Shown one piece after another: positions 12,701 through 22,181 of a DNA stretch of 64,000 nucleotides (within the stretch, counting starts at the first letter, position 1; the number at the start of each line of letters is the position of its first letter). This stretch comes from Plectosphaerella cucumerina (Eukaryota > Ascomycota > Sordariomycetes > Glomerellales > Plectosphaerellaceae): NCBI GenBank assembly GCA_020746995.1, contig JAGPXD010000007.1:1364001-1428000 (forward strand). Direction: 5' to 3'. The notes under the pieces are model-generated. The model did no database searches. It saw nothing but the letters and a program-made list of their open reading frames with translations, and was not told where the DNA came from. Position numbers and translations under genes: made by a program.

Positions 12701-13317
12701 GTTGTTGCCTTCCAGATGGCGCCCAGGCTTGGGTGCCTTTGGTTGTGATAGTACTGAGACGCCTTGATGAGCCCTTGCTTAACGACCAAGCCCCCCAGGC
12801 TGTGGCATACAAATACGATCGGACGCGTCGTGCGACCGCGCAGTTGTGCCAAATCGCTGATAAGTGACTCTCCGTGATTGAAAAGACTCTCTTGACTGGC
12901 AGGCTTGAAGACGTTGGCGATGCTTGAGTCGTACCCCCAAGCAATGACGCGGGCGTTGGAGATATCTTCGCCGAGAAAGTCTCGGGGCCAACAGGTCTTT
13001 CCGTCGGACGAGGTCCATGTGCCGAGCCTCGACCCTCGAAGACCATGAACAAAGACGATGTCTGGTCCATCTGGAAGGGGAGCTTTGGATGTGAGGACCT
13101 GTGGGCCTACTCCAATCTCATCTCCGTCAAATTGAGGCAGTTGCTGCTGCTCGCCAGCGGCTGACTCGTCGTGGCTATTGCTTGGTGCGTCGCCACCTCT
13201 GATGCTGGGCGCATCACTGCGGGTGCTGCTCGGTGCACCGTCATGGCTGTCACTCGGCGTCCGACTGCGACTGCGGCTTCGAAGGAGTCTCCATGGCTTC
13301 TTCCACTTTTCTTTCAT
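9739..13317 (-). CDS. NLR-type protein: SesB-like alpha/beta hydrolase + NACHT
   Basis: Four exons on the minus strand: 13317-12469, 12398-12242, 12075-12043 (a 33-nt micro-exon) and 11972-9739, giving 1090 aa; all phases agree. Residues about 80-283 form a lipase-like alpha/beta hydrolase: VFVHGLRG near 88-95, the nucleophile elbow CHSLGG with Ser173, and GTPHRGS at 212-218. Residues 284-357 match the linker common in fungal NLRs. The NACHT P-loop is GKAGSGKS (401-408) and the Walker B is VFLLIDGLDEF (511-521). The last ~120 residues hold degenerate ankyrin-like units (LISRGANPNG; LYLRHGADQEA). Fungal NLRs of this build act in non-self recognition and regulated cell death; the hydrolase is the effector and the tail the sensor. 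The elbow has Cys where family members usually have Gly. Residues 20-51 are a low-complexity Ser/Asp/Pro segment. Third-position GC bias is weaker than in neighbours. Confidence 0.9.
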
Positions 13318-16300
13318 GGCGACGATCGTGTAGTATACGCGATTTCGGCGTGAAGGTGCTCTTCATCGCTCGGGAGGGAAGGACAAGATTTCTCGCGCAA
13401 CTTTGGAAGAAACGCGATTCACAGGATTTTTTCTGGCTACCAGGCATCCTCCTCAACTACTGGTCTTCATGCCCTTTGAACTGACCAATGGCTGTCTGCA
13501 GCCGGCCACATGAGAAGGTGACACAATGCTCAGCTACGGCTGAGGAGGCTTTCCGTCACACTGGCAAAGTAGGTGGCTGCTGAAGCACAACGTGCATCAT
13601 GCTTGGCAAGCAACCTGTCGGGGAGCAGGGAAGACATGGGTCCAGGGCTTGCGGGTGAACCGTAATCTATGGCTGTCATTGGACATAACGTACTGTAAAG
13701 TAACTTTGACCAAAGAGCATACACATTGGCGCCAGCAGCCTGCATCTGCCCTTGAAGCACCATGCGACTGCATTTTAGTGTCCTTCTCAACCAGTAAAAT
13801 CCCATCACCCATTTTGCAACGCCGTAGCAGATGCACTGGAGGAGCAGTCCGACAGATGATCCCGCGGCTAATGCGCTAAAATGCAGTTGCAGTTTTCCTA
13901 CCTAGATGGGGATGGCCTCTTGTGGTCGAATCTCGTTTTTGGCCAGCTCCTTGAGCTGCCACTTTCACATCAGGCTCCGAGATTTTTCCTCTGATGTAAC
14001 GTCGATTAGGCGCCACGGACACACCAGTCTATCCGCATCTGTATATGATGTTGGCTAAGGTAACTGGCATCCACCCATCACGCTGCGGCCGCTGGCAGGC
14101 AGCTTGGAGAATGCATCAGGCTGAGCAGACAGGTCCAGATGTGACCGTGCATGATAGCTGCCGTGCAAGAGGATTTCTCTTAATCCCCAGCAGTGATCAT
14201 GGCACGACCGAACGTTCAAGGTCCAAAACATGACTGTCTCAAGATGGAGAACCATCCAGTTGTGATGCCCACTGAGGAAGAGACAGATGGTTCAAATGCT
14301 TGAGGTGAACCTCGTATTATAGCGATCAAGACGCGGCAACTCGGCTTTCCTCGCATGAAACGACACCCCTGGGGCAATCTCGGTGAACCGTTCCCGACGA
14401 GGGAGGGAGTGTCGTTGTGTCATGGTCCAAGTTCAAAAGTTTGGTGTCCTGAGCTGCCCGGGGGCTTACGTACCCGTGGACGCTGGCTGCGGTACCTCAG
14501 TTGGCAGCCAGGGGATTGAGCGCTAACAATTTAGGGCTGCGACCCACCGCCAGCACTGGCAACGGTTTGCGGGGGCAAATTGCCTGCCACACTGGCAACC
14601 TCCGAGTCCTTCAAGTTCACCCATCACCATCTTCGATCCATCACCACTGCACCCGCAAAATGGACTCCATCAAGGCCAGACGAGTCGATACCAAACATTG
14701 AAATGCCTCGATTCATTCATTGCTTCTCTTGATGCCTCCTGTTTCCACTTGTTTCCGAGGCGACCGGCCGCCAAGCAACCGCCGTGTTTCCCACCACGAC
14801 GCTTCCTTCTGCTCGGCATCCGACAGGGACCTGCCGACCGACCTAGCCGTGGGTGCGCCTGCGTAGCGAGGCATTCGCAAACCAGACCACCCCGTGGCGG
14901 TTTGGCTTGACTCCTGATCGCCGTCCCTGTGCTTGACGTTGACGTGTGCAGGTGGAGGGTTTGGGTGGCAGCGAGAGCGACGCCGGTGCGCACGTCCGCA
15001 CCTCTGAATCACACCCCGGCCCTGTTCTCTCAGCCAGGTGCTGCCACGCTGGGCAACCAGGGGGCGGTGACGTTACAGAATACGGCAGGCGACGAGGATG
15101 GCGAGACGGGACTTTGCTTTTGAGCGTTCGACAATGCCCGCGGCGATCGAGACGATGACGACGGCGAGAAGCAAGGGCTGCTGTGTCTATCCGGCATGAG
15201 AACACCGGACAGATCGTACCATGAGCAACATCCAGGACGGTCGATCAGGTCGGCCTCCCAGCACGCCGACGCTGTGGAGCGATAGCGTCGGGGGCCGTCG
15301 TACTGGGACTCGGAGGGAACCGACCACGACAAGCGGCGGGAACCAACAACAAGCTTACTCTCAACCTTCACCAATCCGAACTCGAAAGACCCCATCCGCC
15401 AACGTCACACATGCCATCCGAGGCCAGCGTCCCGTCAGGCATGGCACTGTTCGCGAGGCCCGGCTGGTGCCTGTGCCTGGACAGTCCAGCCTCGTATGCC
15501 TCGCCATGCCAATGCTGGGCCGCCAGAGCTCCACCGCGAGAGGCCTGCGCAGGCTCCTTCACAGCTTGCTGCCCGTTTCACATGTGCCCGCCCAACCAGC
15601 AAAAATGCACAGCCCGCCGAACGGGTGGTCGCCCATCCGGTCTTCAACCTCGACGACCCCTGTCGCGCCCCCCGCACACCCGCGACCTCAGGGGTGGCCT
15701 CCTCGTCCCCCAGGAACCCTCCCCCTCTGGCGGTGCCCTCTGGCGTCTGCGCCCTGCAAGAGCCGCATGAAAGCCAAAACAGACCACCCCCTGTTTTTCG
15801 TCTCGAGTCCCGTCTTGGCACACAGATCCCCCCTTCCTGGAGGTGCCACCCCCCGTTGCATCGTCACGCCCGTGCTCCCCTGACCCGCAACTTCGGATGG
15901 TCGAGCAACCGACACGGGCGCCCTAACAACATTGTTCTGAGGACACCAGCGACTGCTGTTAGGCTTGTGGGTATCGTGGGGGTTCGTCAGTCGACTTCAG
16001 CTCAGGGGAAGCACCAGGCCTGAAGCCTCAGCAAGGCCGAGGGAAACACGCCTCCCAGCAGAGCCTGCCTGGGCATCGACGACGACACCCTCCCCTCATG
16101 ATCCCCGTCCCCGGTCGTCCCGCCCACGGACGGCCGCTGACATCACGCAACTCAGCAGAGCCTCGCCCTCAGGTCAGCCCTCCCTCTCGCTTCACACACC
16201 GCCCAAGGCATTACCCACGGCCCGCGCCCATCCCTGACAACCCACCCGTCCTTGGCAGCACCACCGAGGATGCAGTGATCTGAGGAAACCGCGTCTGCGG

Positions 16301-16838
16301 TGCCCGGGCGATTATCACCTCCAACCCTGGTCCTTCGAGCAAGGGGTCCTCGGCATCACCACCGCCCAGAACGGGGGCCCGCCGCCCTCCCACGCGTCTC
16401 ACACCCATCACACCCTCGTCCGCAAATCCCGGCATATAATGGCAAACCCGCCCTCCCACCACCGCAGATCACCGGCCTGGCCGCCTTCCCATCCGTCCTC
16501 TTCCCATACAGATCGACCACCATCCCCGGTGAGCTCGTTCTCTCCTTCCCCTCTTCTCTTCTCTTCACCGTCCGCTTCTTTTGTCCGGCCTCTTTTTTCG
16601 ATTCTTGACAAGCAGAGACAGGTATCTCTCGTTATTCTTATTTCGCACAAGAGCAAGTCTCGTTACCCTCCTTATTTTCGACAACCGTTTTTCTTCACTA
16701 TTGTGTAATTTTTCCACACCACGGCCATCGACCATTTCACCCGGGAACCATACCAACTACCTGGTAGCTGTCGACATCACCAAGCTTGACAAGATCACGA
16801 CCACTCCTTTACGACACACCGAGACCCGAAATATCACG
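13318..16838. other. Gene-free stretch between NLR and repeat-protein genes
   Basis: About 3.5 kb between two divergent genes. The NLR side (13.3-14.6 kb) is less GC-rich, and its open frames are short. From about 14.7 to 16.5 kb, C-rich frames such as the 220-codon one at 15221-15883 are open in several frames at once and look like compositional artefacts. The segment from about 16500 is strongly C/T-rich and serves as promoter and leader of the gene at 16839. Confidence 0.6.
16520..16640 (+). promoter_or_regulatory. Pyrimidine-rich promoter/leader tract
   Basis: A dense C/T tract (runs of TTCTCTTCTC type) lies roughly 200-320 bases before the ATG at 16839. Such tracts commonly mark the core promoter and transcription start of strongly expressed filamentous-fungal genes. 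Inferred from composition and position only. Confidence 0.45.
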
Positions 16839-18233
16839 ATGCTCCCCTCCATGTCCTCGGCCGCGGCCGTCTGGCTGCTGGCCATGGCCTCGCTGGCCTC
16901 GGCCGCCCCCAACCCTCCGGCCCAGGCCGCCCCTCAGTGCGAGCCTGTCACTGTGACGGCCGTCCACACCAAGACCGTCCACGTGCCAGTCCCCACAACC
17001 ATCGTCAAGACAGTCCACGTGCCGGTGCCGACAACAGTTGAGAAGCCGGTCCACGTTACCGTTCATGTCCCGGTCCCGACGACCATCGTGAAGACGGAGA
17101 AGGAGGCCGTGCCGACAACCGTCGTTCACGTCAGCACGCACATTCAGCACGTCCCGACGACTGTGGTCAAGACAGAGATCAAGACGGAGAGGCAAGCCGT
17201 GCCGACAACAATCATCAGCACCCACGTCGTCACTCAGCCTCCTGTCACCCACGCCGTGACCGTCATTCAGACAGAGATCAAGACGGAGAGGCAAGCCGTG
17301 CCCACGACAATCATCAGCACCCACATCCAACAGGTTCCCACGACCATTGTCAGCACACACATCCAACAGGTCCCGACAACGGTCGTCCACGTGAGCACAC
17401 ACATTCAGCAGGTTCCTACGACCATCGTCAGCACCCATATCCAGCAAGTTCCGACCACGATCGTCAGCACGCATATCCAGCAGGTCCCGACAACGGTTGT
17501 GCAGGTTAGTACGCACATTCAGCAGGTTCCCACGACCATTGTGAGCACCCACATCCAGCAGGTGCCTATGACTATTGTCAGCACGCATATTCAGCAAGTC
17601 CCGACCACGATCGTTAGCACCCACGTCCAGCAGGTGCCGGTTACGGTCCCTGTGACTGTTCCGGTCACCCACGTCGTGACCGCGATCCAGACGGCCATCC
17701 AGACCAAGGTTGAGCAGGTTCACGTCACGGTCCCTGTCACGGTTCCCGTCACCCACACTGTCGACCGCGAGGTGACTCGTGTCGTCGAGAAGCCCGTCAC
17801 ACACGTCGTCACTCAGCCTGTCACTCACGTCGTGACCACCACTGTTGCCGGCGGCGCTGCGCCTGTCCAGCCTACGCCCCCTGCTCATGTGGTGACGCCT
17901 CCCGCCCACCCGGTGCAGCCTCCCGCCCACACCATGGTGACGCCTCCGGCTCACGTCGTCACGCCTCCCGCCCACCCCGCGGCGCCTGCCCCTGCGCCGA
18001 TGCACCCTGTCGCGCCGGCACCGGCCCCGATGCATCCTGCTCCGGCGCCAGCTCCGATGCACCCTGTTGCACCGGCACCCGCCCCCATGCACCCGTCAGC
18101 GCCTGCACCGGCACCGATGCACCCTGCGGCACCGGCACCCGCCCCCATGCATACCGCCGCAGCCGCACCAGAGACCCCGAAGCGGGACATTCAGCCCCGG
18201 GAACGCTCGATGCGGTTCATGAAGCGGGGTTGA
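16839..18233 (+). CDS. Secreted Val/Thr/Pro-rich tandem-repeat protein
   Basis: Single exon, 464 aa. I start at the ATG at 16839 because it opens a clear signal peptide (MLPSMSSAAAVWLLAMASLASA, likely cut near residue 22); the open frame extends upstream without further support. The mature protein has four zones: VPVPTTIVKTVHVP-type repeats (about 40-110); a 33-residue duplication containing EIKTERQAVPTTIIS (112-165); an array built on VPTTIVSTHIQQ (160-265); and a Pro/Ala tail with PPAH and then PAPAPMHP units (about 346-440). The tail ends in ...RFMKRG. Only one cysteine (residue 34) is seen after the signal peptide, and there is no GPI-like C-terminus or catalytic motif. It is probably a structural cell-surface or extracellular protein, with the repeats predicted to be beta-rich. 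No family is recognised. Confidence 0.88.
   Translation: MLPSMSSAAAVWLLAMASLASAAPNPPAQAAPQCEPVTVTAVHTKTVHVPVPTTIVKTVHVPVPTTVEKPVHVTVHVPVPTTIVKTEKEAVPTTVVHVSTHIQHVPTTVVKTEIKTERQAVPTTIISTHVVTQPPVTHAVTVIQTEIKTERQAVPTTIISTHIQQVPTTIVSTHIQQVPTTVVHVSTHIQQVPTTIVSTHIQQVPTTIVSTHIQQVPTTVVQVSTHIQQVPTTIVSTHIQQVPMTIVSTHIQQVPTTIVSTHVQQVPVTVPVTVPVTHVVTAIQTAIQTKVEQVHVTVPVTVPVTHTVDREVTRVVEKPVTHVVTQPVTHVVTTTVAGGAAPVQPTPPAHVVTPPAHPVQPPAHTMVTPPAHVVTPPAHPAAPAPAPMHPVAPAPAPMHPAPAPAPMHPVAPAPAPMHPSAPAPAPMHPAAPAPAPMHTAAAAPETPKRDIQPRERSMRFMKRG
17172..17324 (+). repeat. 99-bp direct duplication inside the repeat-protein gene
   Basis: The coding segment starting ACAGAGATCAAGACGGAGAG at 17172 recurs at 17271, exactly 99 bases (33 codons) later, encoding TEIKTERQAVPTTIISTH twice. 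The duplication keeps the reading frame. Confidence 0.85.
17316..17633 (+). repeat. In-frame minisatellite, 36/42-bp units
   Basis: Nine STH(I/V)QQ motifs start at residues 160, 172, 186, 198, 210, 224, 236, 248 and 260. Spacings are 12, 14, 12, 12, 14, 12, 12 and 12 residues. The 14-residue units carry an extra HVS or QVS. The first six spacings make two copies of a 38-residue (114-bp) supermodule. Unit boundaries stay in frame while third positions vary, which argues for protein-level constraint. Confidence 0.85.
17877..18155 (+). repeat. Proline/alanine tandem repeats (PPAH, then PAPAPMHP)
   Basis: The 3' part of the repeat-protein gene encodes about five PPAH motifs followed by about seven PAPAPMH(P/T) units of 24-30 bp. 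Both are imperfect and in frame. They differ in sequence from the upstream THIQQ array, so the gene carries at least two unrelated minisatellites. Confidence 0.8.
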
Positions 18234-18709
18234 AGCAGTCCCTCAGCGGGGCGGCGGTGGACGAAGTAATCAGACATAGACCAGGAAGGCCTGGCCTGGC
18301 CACTGCCGGCCACGAAGGCATCCTCAGATATCAAGGCAGGCGATTGCTACATGCCGCAACCCCTCCCCGCCGGGGCACTGCACACTGCATGTGAGGTCTT
18401 CGCGAGCGCGGTGAAGGTTGAAATTTTCGGGGGGTTTGGGTCCCGCGGAGCAAATCCGCCCCCCTCAAGGGACAGCGTCTTCTTCTGTTTCGGCACATAA
18501 TTACATGACACACTTAGACAAGCACAAAGACAGGGCACGGGAAAGGGCGCGCGGCCGCGCAAGAGGAGGAAGAGGCCAGGAGGAACAGGGGGAAGGAAGA
18601 CTGCCGCCCGCCCTCGTCTCATTTGATAATATGATACCCTCGGTGCGCCTACCCTTCCCCCAATTGTCTTCACTGAGAAAAAGTCATGTAGTTTTGTATG
18701 TACGAATCG
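18234..18709. other. Convergent intergenic spacer
   Basis: 476 bases between the 3' ends of the repeat-protein gene (plus) and the SRPBCC gene (minus). No coding segment seen; presumably two 3' UTRs. Confidence 0.6.
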
Positions 18710-19369
18710 TCAGACCGTGCCTACCTGAGGCGTTTCCGTCTTCTTGGCCGCCTTCTCCGCGGCGCTCTTGAGGCTTGTCATCCACCGGTTGAAGCCATCG
18801 AGGAGCTCGCCCGATTTGAGGAAGCGCATGACGGGGGTGAGGAGCCCGCCGAAGGTCTCGTAGTTACGATACTCTGTGATGACGCCGCCGTCGGGACCGG
18901 TGGCCTCAACGAACTCTTGGACGCGCTCGGCGTGGAGGAGGAGGTGGGGGTAGGAGGTGAACTTCCACGAGACGCGGTAGCCTGTGCGGCCGGCTGGATC
19001 GGAGAAGCGCTCGAGGAGTGTGACGTGCTCGGCGGAGTAGGTGGGCGATGAGGCGTTGGGGGTCATGTGGACGGAGAAGGTGGCGGCGACGCCGGGGAAG
19101 AGGTGGGCTGGGCGGCGGGCGAGGGCTTCGAGTTCTGGGGCGTTGAGGGAGACGGACTCGGGGGAGGGGGTTGAGTCGATGGTTGCGCTGGGGCAGAATG
19201 TGTTCCAGGAGGGCCAGGAGGAGGTGTCGAGGACGGTGGAGAGGCAGAGGAGGGGAGGGGCGGCGATGGTGGTTGAGCATGTGACGGAGAAGCTGGGGAG
19301 GGAGCCGGAGGAGACTGTTGGCGTGGGGAGGGCCGGGATGATGGTTGGGGATTGCTCTTGGAAGGCCAT
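18710..19369 (-). CDS. SRPBCC/START-like ligand-binding protein
   Basis: Single exon, 219 aa, starting at the first true ATG (19369). The layout fits the SRPBCC (polyketide cyclase/START-like) fold: an N-terminal strand then a long amphipathic helix (SVTCSTTIAAPPLLCLSTVLDTSSWPSWN), middle beta strands (GYRVSWKFTSYPHLLLHAERVQEFV) and a C-terminal helix (VITEYRNYETFGGLLTPVMRFL...LLDGFNRWMTSLKSAAE). Family members bind hydrophobic ligands in a helix-grip cavity; no catalytic residues can be named. No signal peptide is seen, so it is cytosolic. The last codons (CAG followed by GTAGGC) could instead be a splice donor, so the C-terminus is uncertain. It is divergent from the gene at 19821. Confidence 0.72.
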   Translation of the reverse strand: MAFQEQSPTIIPALPTPTVSSGSLPSFSVTCSTTIAAPPLLCLSTVLDTSSWPSWNTFCPSATIDSTPSPESVSLNAPELEALARRPAHLFPGVAATFSVHMTPNASSPTYSAEHVTLLERFSDPAGRTGYRVSWKFTSYPHLLLHAERVQEFVEATGPDGGVITEYRNYETFGGLLTPVMRFLKSGELLDGFNRWMTSLKSAAEKAAKKTETPQVGTV

Positions 19370-19820
19370 AGTGTTCAAGTCGTCTTTGGACGTGTGGTGT
19401 TTACGGGGTGAGAGGTGGTGATGATGGCGAGGAGATGGCGAGAGTGGTGATGAGTGAGGAGGACGCAGGTGTGGAAGGGTAAGACTGTCAGCTGGTGGAT
19501 CTGAGATCGGTTGGATCTGCCTCCCACACCTCGCGTCGCTTGCTCATCTCAGCGTGTCCGGGGTGTTGCTGCACCAGCAGGGGTGGCGATGTTGCCGATG
19601 GTGGTGTGGGCATCCACGGGTGGGGACTGAAGATCCGTTCTGGGTTATCACGTGACACGGCTTATGGCAGCGGGCGCTCCGGGTATCCCTGTCCTCAACC
19701 TGGAGCTCAACAGACCTTCGACTCTTACTACGATTGACCGCCAGTCAACCCGACTGTCAAGTCATCACATCACGCAATAATATATATACGACCATTGGGC
19801 GGCCTGCCTAGTCGATCGCC
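19370..19820. promoter_or_regulatory. Bidirectional promoter region
   Basis: 451 bases shared by the divergent genes at 19369 (minus) and 19821 (plus). No open frame is convincing here. A TATATATA element lies at 19781-19788 on the plus-gene side. Confidence 0.55.
19781..19788 (+). promoter_or_regulatory. TATA-like element
   Basis: TATATATA about 33 bases before the ATG at 19821. It is close enough that the leader would be very short, so it may be part of the leader rather than a functional TATA box. Confidence 0.4.
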
Positions 19821-22181
19821 ATGGCTCATCAGCACGACAGCGAGGACAGCGACTCCTCGGAGGGCGAGTTCGCCGTCCGCACCATCTCCGGGGTCCCGGC
19901 TCAGGACGTCCACAAGTACCCAGCAGGTATGAAAATGCGTGTCAGCACGAAGCCGACCAGCGATCAAGCACCCGAGCCAGGATTCGGAAAGGAAGCTGCC
20001 ATTTCTTACGCAATGGCACGGACTCTTCGCTTTGACGAGGCGAAGAAACTGTTCAATGCCTGGGACATGCTACGCAAGGTCGTCGAGAGCCACGAACTCA
20101 TCATCCGGAACCGATGGTTGCAAAAGTCAAAGGCCAAGCGCAAGGCACTCCTGAAGCTTGCCTATCGTGGCCCGGAGATGCCTGCGGAACACCTCCCGGA
20201 CGTGGCCGTGTGGCTTTCATCGCAGTCCGGCGAGGAGATCGCCAGGGCCAAGGACGACTACTTCCTCATGCCGCACATGAATCTCGAGGACCTCTCCAGA
20301 AACGAGCCGCTACTACTTCTGCTCAACTCGCGCGGACGTAACCCGCCGCATGTGTTTGCCCACGCCGACGTGGCCGCTTACAGCTTCGGTGCCGCTGTCA
20401 ACGCCGTCCGCCAGTACTACCTCCCAGACCACGTCATGATGTTCCGTGGCCGCGAGGAGGCGGGAGACTATGGTATGCCCCACAACTGCAAGGACGACAA
20501 GGAGGCCGCGAGCTGGTTGCGAGAGGGTCGCGGCATGACCCCCGGCGACGGCTTCAACTGCCTCCAGGTCCAGGCCCGGCTGTACCGTTTCCTCCTGCAA
20601 TGCTGCAAGGAGATCTTGCATGAGGAGACGATGGACGAGACGAAAATCAGCCTGTGGAAGCACCCGGCTGTTGAGGAGCCCCCGGCGTTGTCGGCGAATA
20701 AGCACAAAGACGGCGGACGGACTTCGCTGTGGGTGACGAAATTCGAGTCGGCATATCGCGTGCCCGGAGAGCTGGACGTGGACCAGCTGGAGAGGATGGT
20801 GGCTGCTCAGGTGGCACAGCTCGAGGACGATGTGTGGGCGCTCCGAGACGACCCTGAAGCGTTCGCCAGCGCCGTGCGCGAGGTGGGCGAACACCGCCTG
20901 GAGATGCTGCCCGACAAGGAGGGCAAGTCAATGGGGCCTGAGGGCTCCGACTCGTTCTGGGAGGCTGTCATCACGAACCTCATCGTCGACCGATTCGTGG
21001 CGTTGGGCGTATGGCATGTGACGCTCGAGAAGGTGCAGAAGCTGCGGCGGCTGTTACAGAAGCATGTGCAGGGCAACCGACCGCCGCTGGACCTGATGGA
21101 GCCGCTCCCGGCGGACTTGACGGCGGCGTTTTACGAGGTATGGCGGACGCTGGAGCGGATGGAGGCCGGCCCTGTGTCTACGCTCAAGACATCTTTCCCG
21201 GCATCGCCGCCGATGCGGGGCCACTTCGTGCGACAGTCGGAGGCTTCTGGCAGGGGCGCGGAAACAGCGGTAGACGACAAGCCGCCGGCAGAGGTCACGA
21301 AGGCCGAGGGGGAGCTAAAGACGATTATGCTCATACTGCGGGCTGACGAAAAGCGGGAGGTGGTGACGGTGGGTAGGGTGCTGGATATGGCCGAGCACCT
21401 GGAACAACGAGAGCCGACGGCACGGGCACTGACGACGGGCCACGTGAGGGAGCAGCTGGGGCAGCTCGCGGTCATGAATGAATGCCTTCGACAGCTGAGG
21501 CTCTTCCAGCCGTGGGCGGCGACGTTCGAGGAAGGTGCCGAGGCGGCGCGTGCCGCGATCGACGTCGACTTTGTGGCACGGACGAGATGGATGGGTCCGC
21601 TGAGCCAGATGTCGCTGGGGCAGCAGTTTGCGAAGCTGGGCGTGCCGACGGATGGAAGGTTCCGGTATCCGGCGGGCAACAAGGCGACGAGGGAGAACGT
21701 GGAGGCGATGAGGGCGGCGGAGGAGGCGCTGGACCGGTTCTGGGCGGCGTTCTTGGGGACGTATGAGCATACCCTGAGCGGTCGTCTGGCAGAGGTGCTG
21801 GTCAAGAGGGAGAGGACGAGGACGAAGAGCAAGGCGAAGAACGCGGATGAGGGACGGGGCGAGGGACGGGAGATGGTGGAGGTTGACGCGCGGGGGGTGA
21901 AGGTGGTTGAGGCGCTGTTCTACTCGGGCGGCGGCGGCCGGAGTGACACCAACTGGGGTGATTTCTTGAACCTCATGTCGGCGGCGAGGTTCTCGGCGGA
22001 GAGGATCTACGGGTCGACGTGGCTGTTCCGGAGGGAGGGGGATGAGGCGGCGATTCAGATCTTGGAGCCGCACCCGGCGGGGAAGATGTCGGCTGTTATG
22101 GCGCGGCAGATTGGACGGCGGATGAAGCGGATGTATGGGTGGGAGAGGGGGATGTTTGTGGAGGCTGCTGCGAAGGCATAG
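19821..22181 (+). CDS. Fungal protein of unknown function (large conserved family)
   Basis: Single exon, 786 aa. The segment LFNAWDMLRKVVESHELIIRNRWLQKSKAKRK, followed by ...MPHMNLEDLSRNEPLLLLLNSRGRNPPHVFAHADVAAYSFG and GDGFNCLQVQARLYRFLLQCCKEILHEE, matches a family I recall as widespread and multi-copy in filamentous ascomycetes, without a known role. It has no signal peptide, membrane span or recognised catalytic motif. The N-terminus is acidic (DSEDSDSSEGE). The rest is mostly alpha-helical with many Arg/Glu pairs. A GTATGA at 19927 could be read as a splice donor, but the frame is open and coding-like through it, so I keep one exon. The ATG context (cgccATGg) is good. Confidence 0.8.
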   Translation: MAHQHDSEDSDSSEGEFAVRTISGVPAQDVHKYPAGMKMRVSTKPTSDQAPEPGFGKEAAISYAMARTLRFDEAKKLFNAWDMLRKVVESHELIIRNRWLQKSKAKRKALLKLAYRGPEMPAEHLPDVAVWLSSQSGEEIARAKDDYFLMPHMNLEDLSRNEPLLLLLNSRGRNPPHVFAHADVAAYSFGAAVNAVRQYYLPDHVMMFRGREEAGDYGMPHNCKDDKEAASWLREGRGMTPGDGFNCLQVQARLYRFLLQCCKEILHEETMDETKISLWKHPAVEEPPALSANKHKDGGRTSLWVTKFESAYRVPGELDVDQLERMVAAQVAQLEDDVWALRDDPEAFASAVREVGEHRLEMLPDKEGKSMGPEGSDSFWEAVITNLIVDRFVALGVWHVTLEKVQKLRRLLQKHVQGNRPPLDLMEPLPADLTAAFYEVWRTLERMEAGPVSTLKTSFPASPPMRGHFVRQSEASGRGAETAVDDKPPAEVTKAEGELKTIMLILRADEKREVVTVGRVLDMAEHLEQREPTARALTTGHVREQLGQLAVMNECLRQLRLFQPWAATFEEGAEAARAAIDVDFVARTRWMGPLSQMSLGQQFAKLGVPTDGRFRYPAGNKATRENVEAMRAAEEALDRFWAAFLGTYEHTLSGRLAEVLVKRERTRTKSKAKNADEGRGEGREMVEVDARGVKVVEALFYSGGGGRSDTNWGDFLNLMSAARFSAERIYGSTWLFRREGDEAAIQILEPHPAGKMSAVMARQIGRRMKRMYGWERGMFVEAAAKA

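Noticed and set aside
13592..14255. Short frames in the lower-GC region beside the NLR gene, considered as a partner gene or transposon remnant
   Set aside because: No transposase motif, terminal repeats or NLR-partner domain (for example HeLo, HET or PP-motif) could be seen.
15221..15883. 220-codon plus-strand frame between NLR and repeat protein
   Set aside because: Neighbouring frames are open over the same span, the product is Pro/Arg-rich with no domain, and the region looks like promoter or leader sequence.
17316..17633. Regular ~36-bp repeats that could suggest a CRISPR array
   Set aside because: The repeats are contiguous, in-frame coding units without unique spacers, in a eukaryotic gene.
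16809..18092. 427-codon open frame on the minus strand opposite the repeat-protein gene
   Set aside because: It is open only because the sense repeats have units divisible by three; its product is a featureless Arg/Gly/His/Asp-rich string, while the sense frame has a signal peptide.
16839..18233. Idea that the repeat protein is a RiPP precursor (dikaritin-like) processed between repeats
   Set aside because: No Lys-Arg Kex2 sites separate the repeats (KR occurs only near the C-terminus), and no UstYa-like (DUF3328) gene is present; the tyrosinase is 7 kb away with no other link.
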